From contig JBNMHA010000102.1 in NCBI GenBank assembly GCA_050872545.1, positions 1-8,344 of the forward strand: a stretch of 8,344 bases of DNA, written 5' to 3'. Origin of the DNA: RGIG8597 sp050872545 (lineage in GTDB: Bacteria > Spirochaetota > GWE2-31-10). This document shows positions 1 through 6,683 of this stretch, one piece after another; position 1 is the stretch's first letter, and every line of letters begins with the position of its first letter. The notes below the pieces were generated by a model that had not been told where the DNA came from, made no database searches, and saw only the letters and a program-made list of their open reading frames with translations. Made by a program: the position numbers and the translations under genes.

Positions 1-1654
1 CGCCTGTATCTTTTACGGACAACTCTATTTTATGCCCTTTCAATACATCCAATTTAACCTCAATTTTTCCACCGGCAGGCGTATATTTTACGGCATTGTC
101 AATTAAGTTGGTAATTATTCGGTCTAAAGCAAGCGGATCTGCCGCAATATAAACATTATCTTTTACATCATAAGTCAAATCAATTTGTTTTTTTGCGGCA
201 GCTTCGGTATACAATTCTTCTTTTAAGCGCAGAATATTTGAAAGATTAGAAATCTGCTTGTGATTATAGATTATTTTTCCCTCTTCCAATTTGCGGCAGT
301 CGAGAATGTTAATCATGTCTTTTTCAATTTTGTTGATATTCTGATTTATAACGTTTAGTTCATCTGTTAAACCGACTTTCTTTATGTACAAATCAAGATA
401 ATTTCGTATCAAGGTCATAGGCGTTTTTATTTCATGTGCCAAATTCATGAAATAAAAATTCTTTTCTTCCAAACCTACGTATTTTTTTTCAATCGGCATA
501 ATAACTTTCCAATAACTAAATGCAATTATCAGAATGAGGAACAGCAGAATGCAGCTGGAGAAAAATAATATCATGAACAGAAAATTGTTTGCCGCTTTAA
601 TAACGTGATATTCGGGGATTATAAATAAATATCTTATATTATGCTTTGAATCTACGCGTCCGACAGCAAAATATTTGTGATTTCGGTATTTCAGCGAAAT
701 GTGCCGTATTCCGGAACGTGAATCACGCAGAAATGGGCTTTTTAATCCGGAATCAACCATAAACTTCAATATTTCAGGCTGGTTTGTAATGTTAAAATCA
801 AGCACAAGATTGCAGTAATCCGTATATGACATAGCGTTGCTGTCACTGCGGAAAGCTCCGTTATTTATGTATTCCTCTTTTTCTGTATCGAAATCGAAAT
901 CATCTTGACCGGAAGGATGATTAGCAAACATTACATTACCAAATTCATCGGAAACGAACAAAGTTCCCATTCGCAGACGGTCAAGGTGCGAATATAATTT
1001 TGTGTAATAATTTAGCGGCTGAATAATTACAGCAACTTTTACAATGTCGTTTTTATCATCTCGTATCGGATACAGAAGAACCGGTTTCTTTTCTGATTCA
1101 TAACCGATTAAATTGCCTTTTCTTAACATTCCTACTGCAAGATTTTTATTTGGGGTGTCTTTTAAACTGTGAAAAAGTGGGTCATTCTTTAGCCCGATTG
1201 CATCTATTTTGTAATCGTTTGACGCATAGTACGAAATTTTGTAATTGCTTTTTGTAATTATTGAAGCTCTGTCAAACTGAATGATAGAGAAATTACCATC
1301 AATAGCTGACAATAATTTTTGTTCAAACAATTCCCACAAATGCTGTTCATATTGAATTTCTTCTATCGCACTGTTGAATTGAGTTTTGAACAAATGGTTC
1401 TTCACTTCCTTGTTTTGCAAGAAAAATGCATCCAGTGCGGCTTGAAGTCTGTCATTATCGTAATTCAAATTAATTGAAACTTGCTCAATCATTGTCAGGT
1501 AATATTCTTGATTTTGCTGATTCAGAAACAACGAAAAGTTTTTCGAGAAAATCGAAATTATTATTATCAAAGGAATCAGGGAACAAATAAGAAGAGTTGT
1601 AAGTAATCTTTTGCTTATAATATGTTCGTTGTTCTTTCTCATGTTTAAACTCAT
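1..1654 (-). CDS. Membrane sensor histidine kinase (C-terminus cut off by window edge)
   Basis: Inner-membrane sensor of a two-component system, expected to autophosphorylate a histidine in response to a periplasmic signal. I translated it from the minus strand. Residues about 17-37 form a first membrane helix, about 38-357 a large periplasmic sensor region (size and layout fit a double-Cache domain, not proven), and about 358-382 a second helix. The HisKA box LAHEIKTPMTLI puts the phospho-acceptor at His407. The N box (TNLIDNAVKYTP) has Asn516 and Asn520. The G1 box DTG (549-551) is the last thing before the window edge, so the rest of the ATPase domain, and any receiver or HTH domain, is not visible. 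Only about 25 residues separate the second helix from His407, so there is no room for a HAMP domain. The chosen ATG overlaps the upstream lipoprotein stop as ATGA; an in-frame ATG four codons later (at 1642) is the alternative. Neither has a good ribosome binding site, which suggests translational coupling. Confidence 0.9.
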   Translation of the reverse strand, partial: MSLNMRKNNEHIISKRLLTTLLICSLIPLIIIISIFSKNFSLFLNQQNQEYYLTMIEQVSINLNYDNDRLQAALDAFFLQNKEVKNHLFKTQFNSAIEEIQYEQHLWELFEQKLLSAIDGNFSIIQFDRASIITKSNYKISYYASNDYKIDAIGLKNDPLFHSLKDTPNKNLAVGMLRKGNLIGYESEKKPVLLYPIRDDKNDIVKVAVIIQPLNYYTKLYSHLDRLRMGTLFVSDEFGNVMFANHPSGQDDFDFDTEKEEYINNGAFRSDSNAMSYTDYCNLVLDFNITNQPEILKFMVDSGLKSPFLRDSRSGIRHISLKYRNHKYFAVGRVDSKHNIRYLFIIPEYHVIKAANNFLFMILFFSSCILLFLILIIAFSYWKVIMPIEKKYVGLEEKNFYFMNLAHEIKTPMTLIRNYLDLYIKKVGLTDELNVINQNINKIEKDMINILDCRKLEEGKIIYNHKQISNLSNILRLKEELYTEAAAKKQIDLTYDVKDNVYIAADPLALDRIITNLIDNAVKYTPAGGKIEVKLDVLKGHKIELSVKDTG

Positions 1655-2538
1655 TCTAAATATTCTAAAATTTTTCCGTTGGCATCATAGACATCCATTT
1701 TAATTCTGCGTCCATTTTTATCATAAGAATAAATAAACTGTTTTTCTGCTTTGTCATTACTGCCGATAAATTCAAGCTTTTCTGTTTGCAGACCTTGTTT
1801 GTTATACTTATAAATATTTCGCTGCGATAAATTGCCTTGATTATATAGATTTTCTTCCTTTAATATGTTTGCTGCATCAAATTTTTTCATTGAAATCAGC
1901 CTGCCGAAATTATCGAATACCGATTCTTCACTGCTGCCATCTTTTTTATTGTAAGTTGTGGATTGATGAAGTCGTTTGTTAATGTATTCGCAGAATATCA
2001 CATTCATTGAAGTTTCTCTGTATGTCGATAAAATTTCTCCGTTATCGGAAAAAACAGAATGAGTCGCCGATTCCAGTGAATTATCATAGGTAATAATGTT
2101 TTTTTTCTTTTCATCGGTGTTGTAAATATTTACTTTGCTTAAAAATCCGTCGCTGTTGTATTCATAAGAACACGACAAAAGAAGTTTGTTGTTTGAGATA
2201 ATTTCTTTTTTTCCAAGTTTTCCGTCAGGCAGATAGTGGTACTGAGTGATATTTTCTAACGAACCTGATTGATTAAAAAGTCGCTCTTCCGTAGTCAAAT
2301 TCGATTGTGCTGATTTGATTGTCTGGTATTTCAATTTTTCGTTTTCATTGAAAGTACTTAATTGTGTCAGAAGAAGTTTTTTATTGTAGCTTGCTATATA
2401 TTTTAACTTTCCTAAGTCATCAAAAATTTGATATTCAAGATTTGTAGGTAAAGTTTCGGATGCAATATTCTTGTTTTTGCAGCCGACAAAAATAAAAAAG
2501 ACAACACAAATTATTATAAAATCCGTTTTTATATGCAT
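1651..2538 (-). CDS. Lipoprotein with YD/RHS-like repeats
   Basis: Predicted lipoprotein of unknown function. The first 19 residues are a hydrophobic signal sequence ending in FVGC, so Cys20 is the likely lipidated residue; Val rather than Leu at -2 relative to Gly19-Cys20 fits a relaxed, spirochaete-like lipobox. The rest is built from diverged repeats of the YD (RHS-like) kind, with aromatic-x-D/N-x-x-G-x-L/I units near residues 37-45, 102-108, 125-133, 162-170, 207-215, 243-250 and 270-290 (the clearest is YSYDKNGRRIKMDVYDANGK). Such repeats usually form beta-strands, in extended sheets or shells. No RHS core-cleavage motif or toxin tip is present and 295 residues is far too short for an RHS toxin. 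The start codon has a good site, AAAAGG, ten bases upstream. It is the first gene of an operon with the sensor kinase, so a role as an accessory sensing or envelope component is possible but only inferred. Confidence 0.85.
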   Translation of the reverse strand: MHIKTDFIIICVVFFIFVGCKNKNIASETLPTNLEYQIFDDLGKLKYIASYNKKLLLTQLSTFNENEKLKYQTIKSAQSNLTTEERLFNQSGSLENITQYHYLPDGKLGKKEIISNNKLLLSCSYEYNSDGFLSKVNIYNTDEKKKNIITYDNSLESATHSVFSDNGEILSTYRETSMNVIFCEYINKRLHQSTTYNKKDGSSEESVFDNFGRLISMKKFDAANILKEENLYNQGNLSQRNIYKYNKQGLQTEKLEFIGSNDKAEKQFIYSYDKNGRRIKMDVYDANGKILEYLE

Positions 2539-2574
2539 TGAATTTATACCTTTTATATCGCTTTTTTTGTCATG

Positions 2575-2601
2575 TTGATAATTAGATGGAAAAATTATAA
2601 A
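2575..2601 (+). promoter_or_regulatory. Weak candidate promoter for the barrel-protein gene
   Basis: TTGATA (2575-2580) and TATAAA (2596-2601) are separated by 15 bases, shorter than the ideal 17. Their -10 overlaps the -10 of the divergent promoter. A start point expected near 2608 would leave almost no leader before the ATG at 2610, and no Shine-Dalgarno sequence is visible there. This is a weak call. Confidence 0.25.
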
Positions 2602-2622
2602 GTACCGACATGAAAAAAAGAA
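2594..2622 (-). promoter_or_regulatory. Candidate promoter for the lipoprotein/kinase operon
   Basis: A perfect TATAAT -10 box lies on the minus strand at 2599-2594. Seventeen bases upstream is a poor -35 (TTCTTT, 2622-2617), which falls within the start of the divergent gene. A transcript would start near 2587 and give a leader of about 48 bases carrying the AAAAGG ribosome site. The -10 is clear and the -35 is weak. Confidence 0.4.
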
Positions 2623-3743
2623 TACTTATCCTTATAACATATATTTGTACCCTTTCAAGTCTTTATTCCCTTGATTTTTCCTGGGAAGTCGGTGCCGAAG
2701 CAAAAATTTTTCCTATTACAGCAGATTTTTATAATAAGTTTTCACTTACAGGTTTTAATGTTGAAATATACGGTGCTTTTATTTGCAGTGATAAGTTTGG
2801 GCTGTCTTGGCAGATTGCAAATAATTATCTTTCTCAAACATCTTATGATGATGGAACATTGCCGTCCGGTGCTTTTAATATGCTAAGTACCGGAGTCGGT
2901 TTCATTTTTTTGCCGACAGAAAAGTGGCGTTTTGAGTTTAAGCAAGATCTGTTGTGGAATCAGTCTGCGTATGATGTTAAAGAGAACGGAATTTTATCGG
3001 AAACTCAAATCGGGACTTCCGCAAGCATAAGTGCATTTTTTACTCCGTCGATGAAGTTTCCGTATCTGCATGTTTCATTGCACAATGATTTTAGATTTTA
3101 TCCCATAACAAGGAACAAAAATTTTCAGTGGGAATATTTGGGAATGCTGCGCTTTACGGCAAATCCTTATATCAGGAAAATCGGGATTTTTACGGAAGCA
3201 GGCTTTTCATATTTAAGTGCAGATACTCCGGCTATAAAATACGACTCATTTTCTTTTATTTGGGACATAGGCGTTAATTTTTCATATAAGTTTGAAAATA
3301 AGCGAAAAGATTTGCGAGTAAAAATATTTGATATTTCAAAAAATGAGTTGTCAGCATTGCCGCAAAGAAAAAAAATAAAACGCCCTAAACTTTATTTTGA
3401 TTTTTATAATGCGTCGGTTGGTGAAAATATCCGTATTGAAGGAATTAGTTTTAATGAAAAAAATCAGCTTACAAAGGATTTGTGCATAAAACTTGAGGCA
3501 CTTGCTTCATATTTAACGGATTCTCCGTCGGCTTCAATTGTGATTGTAAGCTATGTAGAAAACTCGGTGAAAACAGATGAAGAAATTATGGCGATTTCGG
3601 TTGCCCGAACCAATAGCGTAAAGGATTTTCTTATTAAAAATAATGTTTCCGAATCCCAAATAAAACGCAGTCCTTCGGCAATAATTTTTAATCCTGAATT
3701 ATCGAAAAATCCCTATCTTGAAATAAAAATATTAAAAAAATAG
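2610..3743 (+). CDS. Predicted outer-membrane beta-barrel protein with degenerate OmpA-like C-terminal domain
   Basis: Residues 1-20 are a signal peptide (KKR, hydrophobic core, SLYS; cleavage probably before Leu21). Residues about 21-230 are rich in alternating aromatic and polar strands (such as FSWEVGAEAKIF, WRFEFKQDLLW, LHVSLHNDFRFYP and FSFIWDIGVNFSYKF), as expected of a small outer-membrane barrel. A basic linker follows. Residues about 263-375 resemble an OmpA/MotB peptidoglycan-binding domain: I-x-GISF near 278-281, KLEALASYL, SIVIVSYVENS, then SVARTNSVKDFLIKNNV and NPYLEIKIL at the end. Arg333 sits where OmpA proteins bind diaminopimelate. The paired Asp appears to be Glu317 or absent, so the fold is likely but binding is uncertain. 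It would tether the outer membrane to the cell wall if functional. The gene stands alone and is divergent from the lipoprotein/kinase operon. The ATG lacks a clear ribosome site, but the signal peptide starts cleanly there. Confidence 0.85.
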   Translation: MKKRILILITYICTLSSLYSLDFSWEVGAEAKIFPITADFYNKFSLTGFNVEIYGAFICSDKFGLSWQIANNYLSQTSYDDGTLPSGAFNMLSTGVGFIFLPTEKWRFEFKQDLLWNQSAYDVKENGILSETQIGTSASISAFFTPSMKFPYLHVSLHNDFRFYPITRNKNFQWEYLGMLRFTANPYIRKIGIFTEAGFSYLSADTPAIKYDSFSFIWDIGVNFSYKFENKRKDLRVKIFDISKNELSALPQRKKIKRPKLYFDFYNASVGENIRIEGISFNEKNQLTKDLCIKLEALASYLTDSPSASIVIVSYVENSVKTDEEIMAISVARTNSVKDFLIKNNVSESQIKRSPSAIIFNPELSKNPYLEIKILKK

Positions 3744-3809
3744 TTGACAGGTGTTTTTTTCTATGTTAAAAGTCGCCTGTCTTTGTGACACCGGTTTATA
3801 AGTTATAAA
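3744..3809 (+). promoter_or_regulatory. Candidate promoter region for tRNA-Val
   Basis: There are two options. The first is a perfect -35 TTGACA (3744-3749) placed directly after the preceding stop codon, with a 17-base spacer to an extended -10, TG-T-TAAAAG (3764-3772). The second is closer to the tRNA: TTGTGA (3783-3788), 15 bases, TATAAA (3804-3809). The first has the better -35, the second the better -10. Sequence alone cannot choose between them. Confidence 0.4.
3746..3784 (+). terminator. Weak hairpin after the barrel-protein gene
   Basis: GACAGGTG (3746-3753) pairs with CGCCTGTC (3774-3781) with one G-U pair. After a mismatch, a run of T (3755-3759) pairs with AAAAG (3768-3772), leaving an eight-base loop. 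Only three T residues follow, so termination would be weak. It begins three bases after the stop codon and overlaps the TTGACA element. Confidence 0.4.
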
Positions 3810-3820
3810 AAATACAATTT

Positions 3821-3893
3821 GGGCGGTTAGCTCAGTTGGGAGAGCGTCTGCCTTACAAGCAGAATGTCGTCAGTTCGATCCTGGCACTGCCCA
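3821..3893 (+). tRNA. tRNA-Val (anticodon UAC)
   Basis: A 73-base cloverleaf folds fully. The acceptor stem GGGCGGT/ACTGCCC has one G-T pair. The D arm is GCTC-AGTTGGGA-GAGC. The anticodon stem is TCTGC/GCAGA with loop CTTACAA, giving anticodon TAC, which reads GUA and other valine codons by wobble. The variable loop has five bases, and the T arm is GTCAG-TTCGATC-CTGGC. The discriminator base is A3893. The 3' CCA is not encoded (TTA follows), so it must be added by a nucleotidyltransferase. It appears to be a single tRNA unit, bounded by the hairpin upstream and a strong terminator downstream. Confidence 0.97.
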
Positions 3894-3911
3894 TTACTCC
3901 TCAAAAAAATT

Positions 3912-3940
3912 AAGGCGATTGTTTTCAATCGTCTTTTTTT
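3912..3940 (+). terminator. Intrinsic terminator after tRNA-Val
   Basis: AAGGCGATTG (3912-3921) pairs with CAATCGTCTT (3926-3935), including one G-T pair, around a TTTT loop, and is followed by an unbroken T-run to 3940. This is a textbook Rho-independent terminator. It separates the tRNA transcript from the mazG operon. Confidence 0.9.
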
Positions 3941-3967
3941 GTAGTGCTGCAAGTATTTAAATACAAT
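3939..3967 (+). promoter_or_regulatory. Candidate promoter of the mazG-guaA-folC operon
   Basis: TTGTAG (3939-3944) and TACAAT (3962-3967, five of six consensus bases) are separated by exactly 17 bases. The -35 uses the last two T residues of the preceding terminator. The expected start is near 3974 with a leader of about 33 bases carrying the ribosome site AAAGGA (3988-3993) 13 bases before the ATG. I see no riboswitch or purine operator; the leader is too short for a guanine riboswitch. Confidence 0.5.
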
Positions 3968-4006
3968 AGTCAATTTTCTGGTCGGAAAAAGGATTAAATA
4001 TTTTCT

Positions 4007-4870
4007 ATGGAAGAATTTGATAGACTTGTAGAGATTATAGCTGCCTTGCGTGGAGAAAATGGTTGCCCTTGGGACAAAAAACAAACACATCAGTCACTAT
4101 TACCGTTTTTGTTTGAAGAAAGCAACGAAGTCGCTGATACAATAGTGAGTAAAGACTACAAACATTTGCAGGAAGAACTTGGTGATTTATTGCTCCAAAT
4201 TGTTCTGCATTCTCAAATTGCAAAAGAAAACAATCAATTTTCAATTTCAGACGTAATAAATTCAATATCGAAAAAAATGATTCGCCGTCATCCGCATATT
4301 TTCGGAAATACGAAAGTTCAGTCGGAAGATGAATTAAATAAATTGTGGGAAGAAATTAAAAGACAGGAACGAGAACAGGAAACGAAGCATGAAGTTTCGG
4401 TGTTGGATAAAGTTCCGCAAAATTTAGCGGCTATGCCTAAGGCTAAAAAAATTCAGAAAGAAGCGATAAAAAATGGCTTCGATTGGCCTAAGAATGATTT
4501 TAATTCGGTTATAGGCAAAGTAAAAGAAGAAGTAAGTGAAATCGAAGAAGCTGTTCAAAGCAATAATTTTGAAAACATAGAATCAGAAGTCGGAGATTTG
4601 CTGTTTGCATCCATACATTTGGCGTATCACCTTGATGTAGATGCCGAGACAGCATTATTTAAATGCAATGACAGATTCTCCAAACGTTTTCGGCTTGTTG
4701 AAATTCAGGCAAAGAACAAAAACAAAGAATTAAAAGATTTTACTATTGATGAATTGCAGCAGTTTTGGCGAAATGCAAAAACTTTGCTTTCACAGTTGTC
4801 ATTTGATGATGCAGTAAAAAAATTAAAAGAGGAAACAGGGGCTTATAATGGAAAAACTTCTTGTAATTGA
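4007..4870 (+). CDS. mazG: Nucleoside triphosphate pyrophosphohydrolase MazG
   Basis: Cytoplasmic all-helical enzyme that hydrolyses (d)NTPs to (d)NMP and pyrophosphate, a house-cleaning activity that in E. coli also affects ppGpp levels. It has the two tandem MazG domains of the long family. The first opens with the family signature GENGCPWD (16-23) and carries the metal-binding EESNE (37-41) and E57-LGD60. The second opens with NGFDWP (156-161) and carries EEVSE (174-178) and E194-VGD197. All metal-binding acidic residues are present in both domains. The length of 287 residues exceeds the 263 of E. coli MazG; the excess is mainly a tail of roughly 25 residues after the usual end near QFWRNAK. 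That tail runs 23 bases into guaA, so it may be an accident of the overlap. It is the first gene of the operon with guaA and folC. Confidence 0.96.
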   Translation: MEEFDRLVEIIAALRGENGCPWDKKQTHQSLLPFLFEESNEVADTIVSKDYKHLQEELGDLLLQIVLHSQIAKENNQFSISDVINSISKKMIRRHPHIFGNTKVQSEDELNKLWEEIKRQEREQETKHEVSVLDKVPQNLAAMPKAKKIQKEAIKNGFDWPKNDFNSVIGKVKEEVSEIEEAVQSNNFENIESEVGDLLFASIHLAYHLDVDAETALFKCNDRFSKRFRLVEIQAKNKNKELKDFTIDELQQFWRNAKTLLSQLSFDDAVKKLKEETGAYNGKTSCN

Positions 4871-6683
4871 TTTTGGCGGTCAGTACGCGCATTTGATAGC
4901 AAAGCGTTTCAGAAAATTGGGCTTTTATACTGAAATTGCATTGCCGGATACAGAACTTGTGCCGGATAATAATTTGAAAGGAATTATTTTGTCCGGCGGA
5001 CCATCGAGTGTTTATGAAGCTGGTGCGCCTACTCTGCATTCTTCCATTCTTAGTGCTGATGTTCCGATTTTGGGACTTTGCTACGGTCATCAGATTATGT
5101 CGTATCTTTATGGCGGAAAGGTGGGAAAAGCAAAAGTTGGTGAATATGGTTTTACTAAACTTAATAAAGTAAAAGATTCGCTTTTGTTTGAAAATATAAC
5201 TTTTCCGGCACAAGTTTGGATGAGTCACAGTGATGAAATTCTTGTGCCCGGAGAAGGCTTTGAAGTTATCGGTAATACTGATAATTGTGCTTTTGCGGCA
5301 TTGGAAAACATTGAGAAAAAAAGATACAGCCTGCAATTTCATGCGGAAGTGATTGATACGCCTATCGGAATGGATTTGTTCCTGAATTTTGCACAGAAAA
5401 TTTGTAATATGCAGAAAAATTGGGACTGCTCGCAAGTTTTAAATATAATTCTTTCGGAAATAAAAAATGAAGCAAAGGATAAAAAAGTTCTTTTGTTTCT
5501 TTCCGGTGGCGTAGATTCATCAGTCGCATTTGCTTTGTTAAATAAAGCACTCGGAACGGACAGAGTTTTAGGACTTTACATTGACAACGGTTTTATGCGC
5601 AAAAATGAAACTGAAAATATTGAAAAAATCTACAAGAATGCCGGTTACAACAATTTTATTACGGAACTTGCAGAGTCGCGCTTTCTTAATGCTGTAGGCA
5701 AAGAGACAGATCCGCAAAAGAAAAGAAAGATTATAGGTGAAACTTTTATTACCGTGCGAAACGATGTTTTGCAGCGGTTGAACCTTGATGAAAATGAATG
5801 GCTTTTGGCGCAGGGAACTTTGTATCCGGATATTATAGAATCAGGCGGAACTAAGCATTCCAATGTAATAAAGACTCATCATAACCGTGTAGATGGAATT
5901 AAAGAATTAATTGAAAAGGGCTTAATTATAGAACCGTTAAAAGAACTTTATAAAGATGAAGTAAGAGTGATCGGTTCGCATATAGGCTTGCCTGATGAAT
6001 TGGTAATGCGTCATCCATTTCCGGGACCGGGAATTTCCATTAATTTGCTGTGTTCGGATGAGAATGCTGCGTTCGATGAATCTGAATTGGAACAAACAAA
6101 TAATGAACTGCGAAATATAAGCCTTGGTGATTTTTTTGATGATTGCGGTTACAAATTGTCTGTTCTTCCGGTGAAATCCGTTGGGGTTCAGGGTGATTTT
6201 AGGACATATACGCAGCCGGCTCTTTTGGAACTTGATGATTTGGAGAATAATTTTCCGGATTGGAATAAATTGGAAATGGCATCGTCATATATTACCAATA
6301 ATGTAAAAACAGTGAACAGAACTGTTCTGCTGCTTCACAAGGCAAAATCCGATTGTCGTTTAATACCTTCATATTTAACACGTGAACGCCTTGATATGAT
6401 AAGAGAGGCGGATGCAATTGTGACATCGCATTTGAAAAAATCCGGATGGTACAGTAAAATTTTTCAACATTTAACAATTTCCATTCCTTATGCATCAGCA
6501 AATGACAAATGTTCGGTTGTATTGCGGCCTGTAGTTTCTGAAGATGTGATGACTGCAAGATTTGCAAATCTTGATACTGCATTGTTAAAGCAAATAGTAA
6601 AAGAGATTGCGGCACTGCCTTTTGTGGATAATATTTACTACGATATAACCAATAAACCACCTGCAACTTTTGGATGGGAATAA
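4848..6683 (+). CDS. guaA: GMP synthase (glutamine-hydrolysing), long eukaryote-like type
   Basis: Converts XMP, ATP and glutamine to GMP, the last step of GMP synthesis. The N-terminal class I glutamine amidotransferase domain (1 to about 185) has the nucleophile Cys78 in GLCYGHQ, and His165 and Glu167 in QFHAEV. The ATP-pyrophosphatase domain has the PP-loop SGGVDSS (219-225) and HPFPGPG (389-395). The C-terminal part is unusual: PVKSVGVQGDFRTYTQ (441-456) comes early, followed by a stretch with NVKTVNR (485-491) and LTRERLDMIREADAI (510-524), then a second dimerisation-like unit ending in YYDITNKPPATFGWE. This order and the 611-residue length (usual bacterial enzymes have about 510-525) match the long human-type GMPS with a duplicated dimerisation subdomain. 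Small oddities are HAEV instead of HPEV, and FGWE instead of the usual IEWE at the C-terminus. The ATG has AGGGG seven bases upstream, inside mazG. Confidence 0.97.
   Translation: MEKLLVIDFGGQYAHLIAKRFRKLGFYTEIALPDTELVPDNNLKGIILSGGPSSVYEAGAPTLHSSILSADVPILGLCYGHQIMSYLYGGKVGKAKVGEYGFTKLNKVKDSLLFENITFPAQVWMSHSDEILVPGEGFEVIGNTDNCAFAALENIEKKRYSLQFHAEVIDTPIGMDLFLNFAQKICNMQKNWDCSQVLNIILSEIKNEAKDKKVLLFLSGGVDSSVAFALLNKALGTDRVLGLYIDNGFMRKNETENIEKIYKNAGYNNFITELAESRFLNAVGKETDPQKKRKIIGETFITVRNDVLQRLNLDENEWLLAQGTLYPDIIESGGTKHSNVIKTHHNRVDGIKELIEKGLIIEPLKELYKDEVRVIGSHIGLPDELVMRHPFPGPGISINLLCSDENAAFDESELEQTNNELRNISLGDFFDDCGYKLSVLPVKSVGVQGDFRTYTQPALLELDDLENNFPDWNKLEMASSYITNNVKTVNRTVLLLHKAKSDCRLIPSYLTRERLDMIREADAIVTSHLKKSGWYSKIFQHLTISIPYASANDKCSVVLRPVVSEDVMTARFANLDTALLKQIVKEIAALPFVDNIYYDITNKPPATFGWE

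Noticed and set aside
1651..2538. RHS/YD-repeat toxin or polymorphic toxin
   Set aside because: The repeats are diverged and few, there is no RHS core motif, no toxin tip and no immunity gene beside it; a small lipoprotein fits better.
2671..2886. Plus-strand open frame of 71 codons inside the barrel-protein gene
   Set aside because: It is a frame-shifted shadow of the outer-membrane protein, whose own frame has a signal peptide and continuous domain structure.
3968..4006. Guanine or folate (THF) riboswitch in front of mazG-guaA-folC
   Set aside because: The leader after the likely start point is only about 33 bases, with no conserved purine-riboswitch loops; too short for any known class.
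3827..4090. Minus-strand open frame of 87 codons across the tRNA region
   Set aside because: Its C-terminal part (QCQDRTDDILLVRQTLSQLS) is the antisense translation of the tRNA-Val gene, a well-known false protein, and the rest crosses the terminator and the mazG start.
4743..5435. Long minus-strand open frame (230 codons) inside guaA
   Set aside because: It lies opposite strongly conserved GuaA motifs, has no recognisable domain, and its composition is that of antisense AT-rich coding sequence.
6292..6666. Minus-strand open frame (124 codons) opposite the guaA C-terminus
   Set aside because: It is fully covered by the conserved guaA frame and shows no motif or plausible start site.
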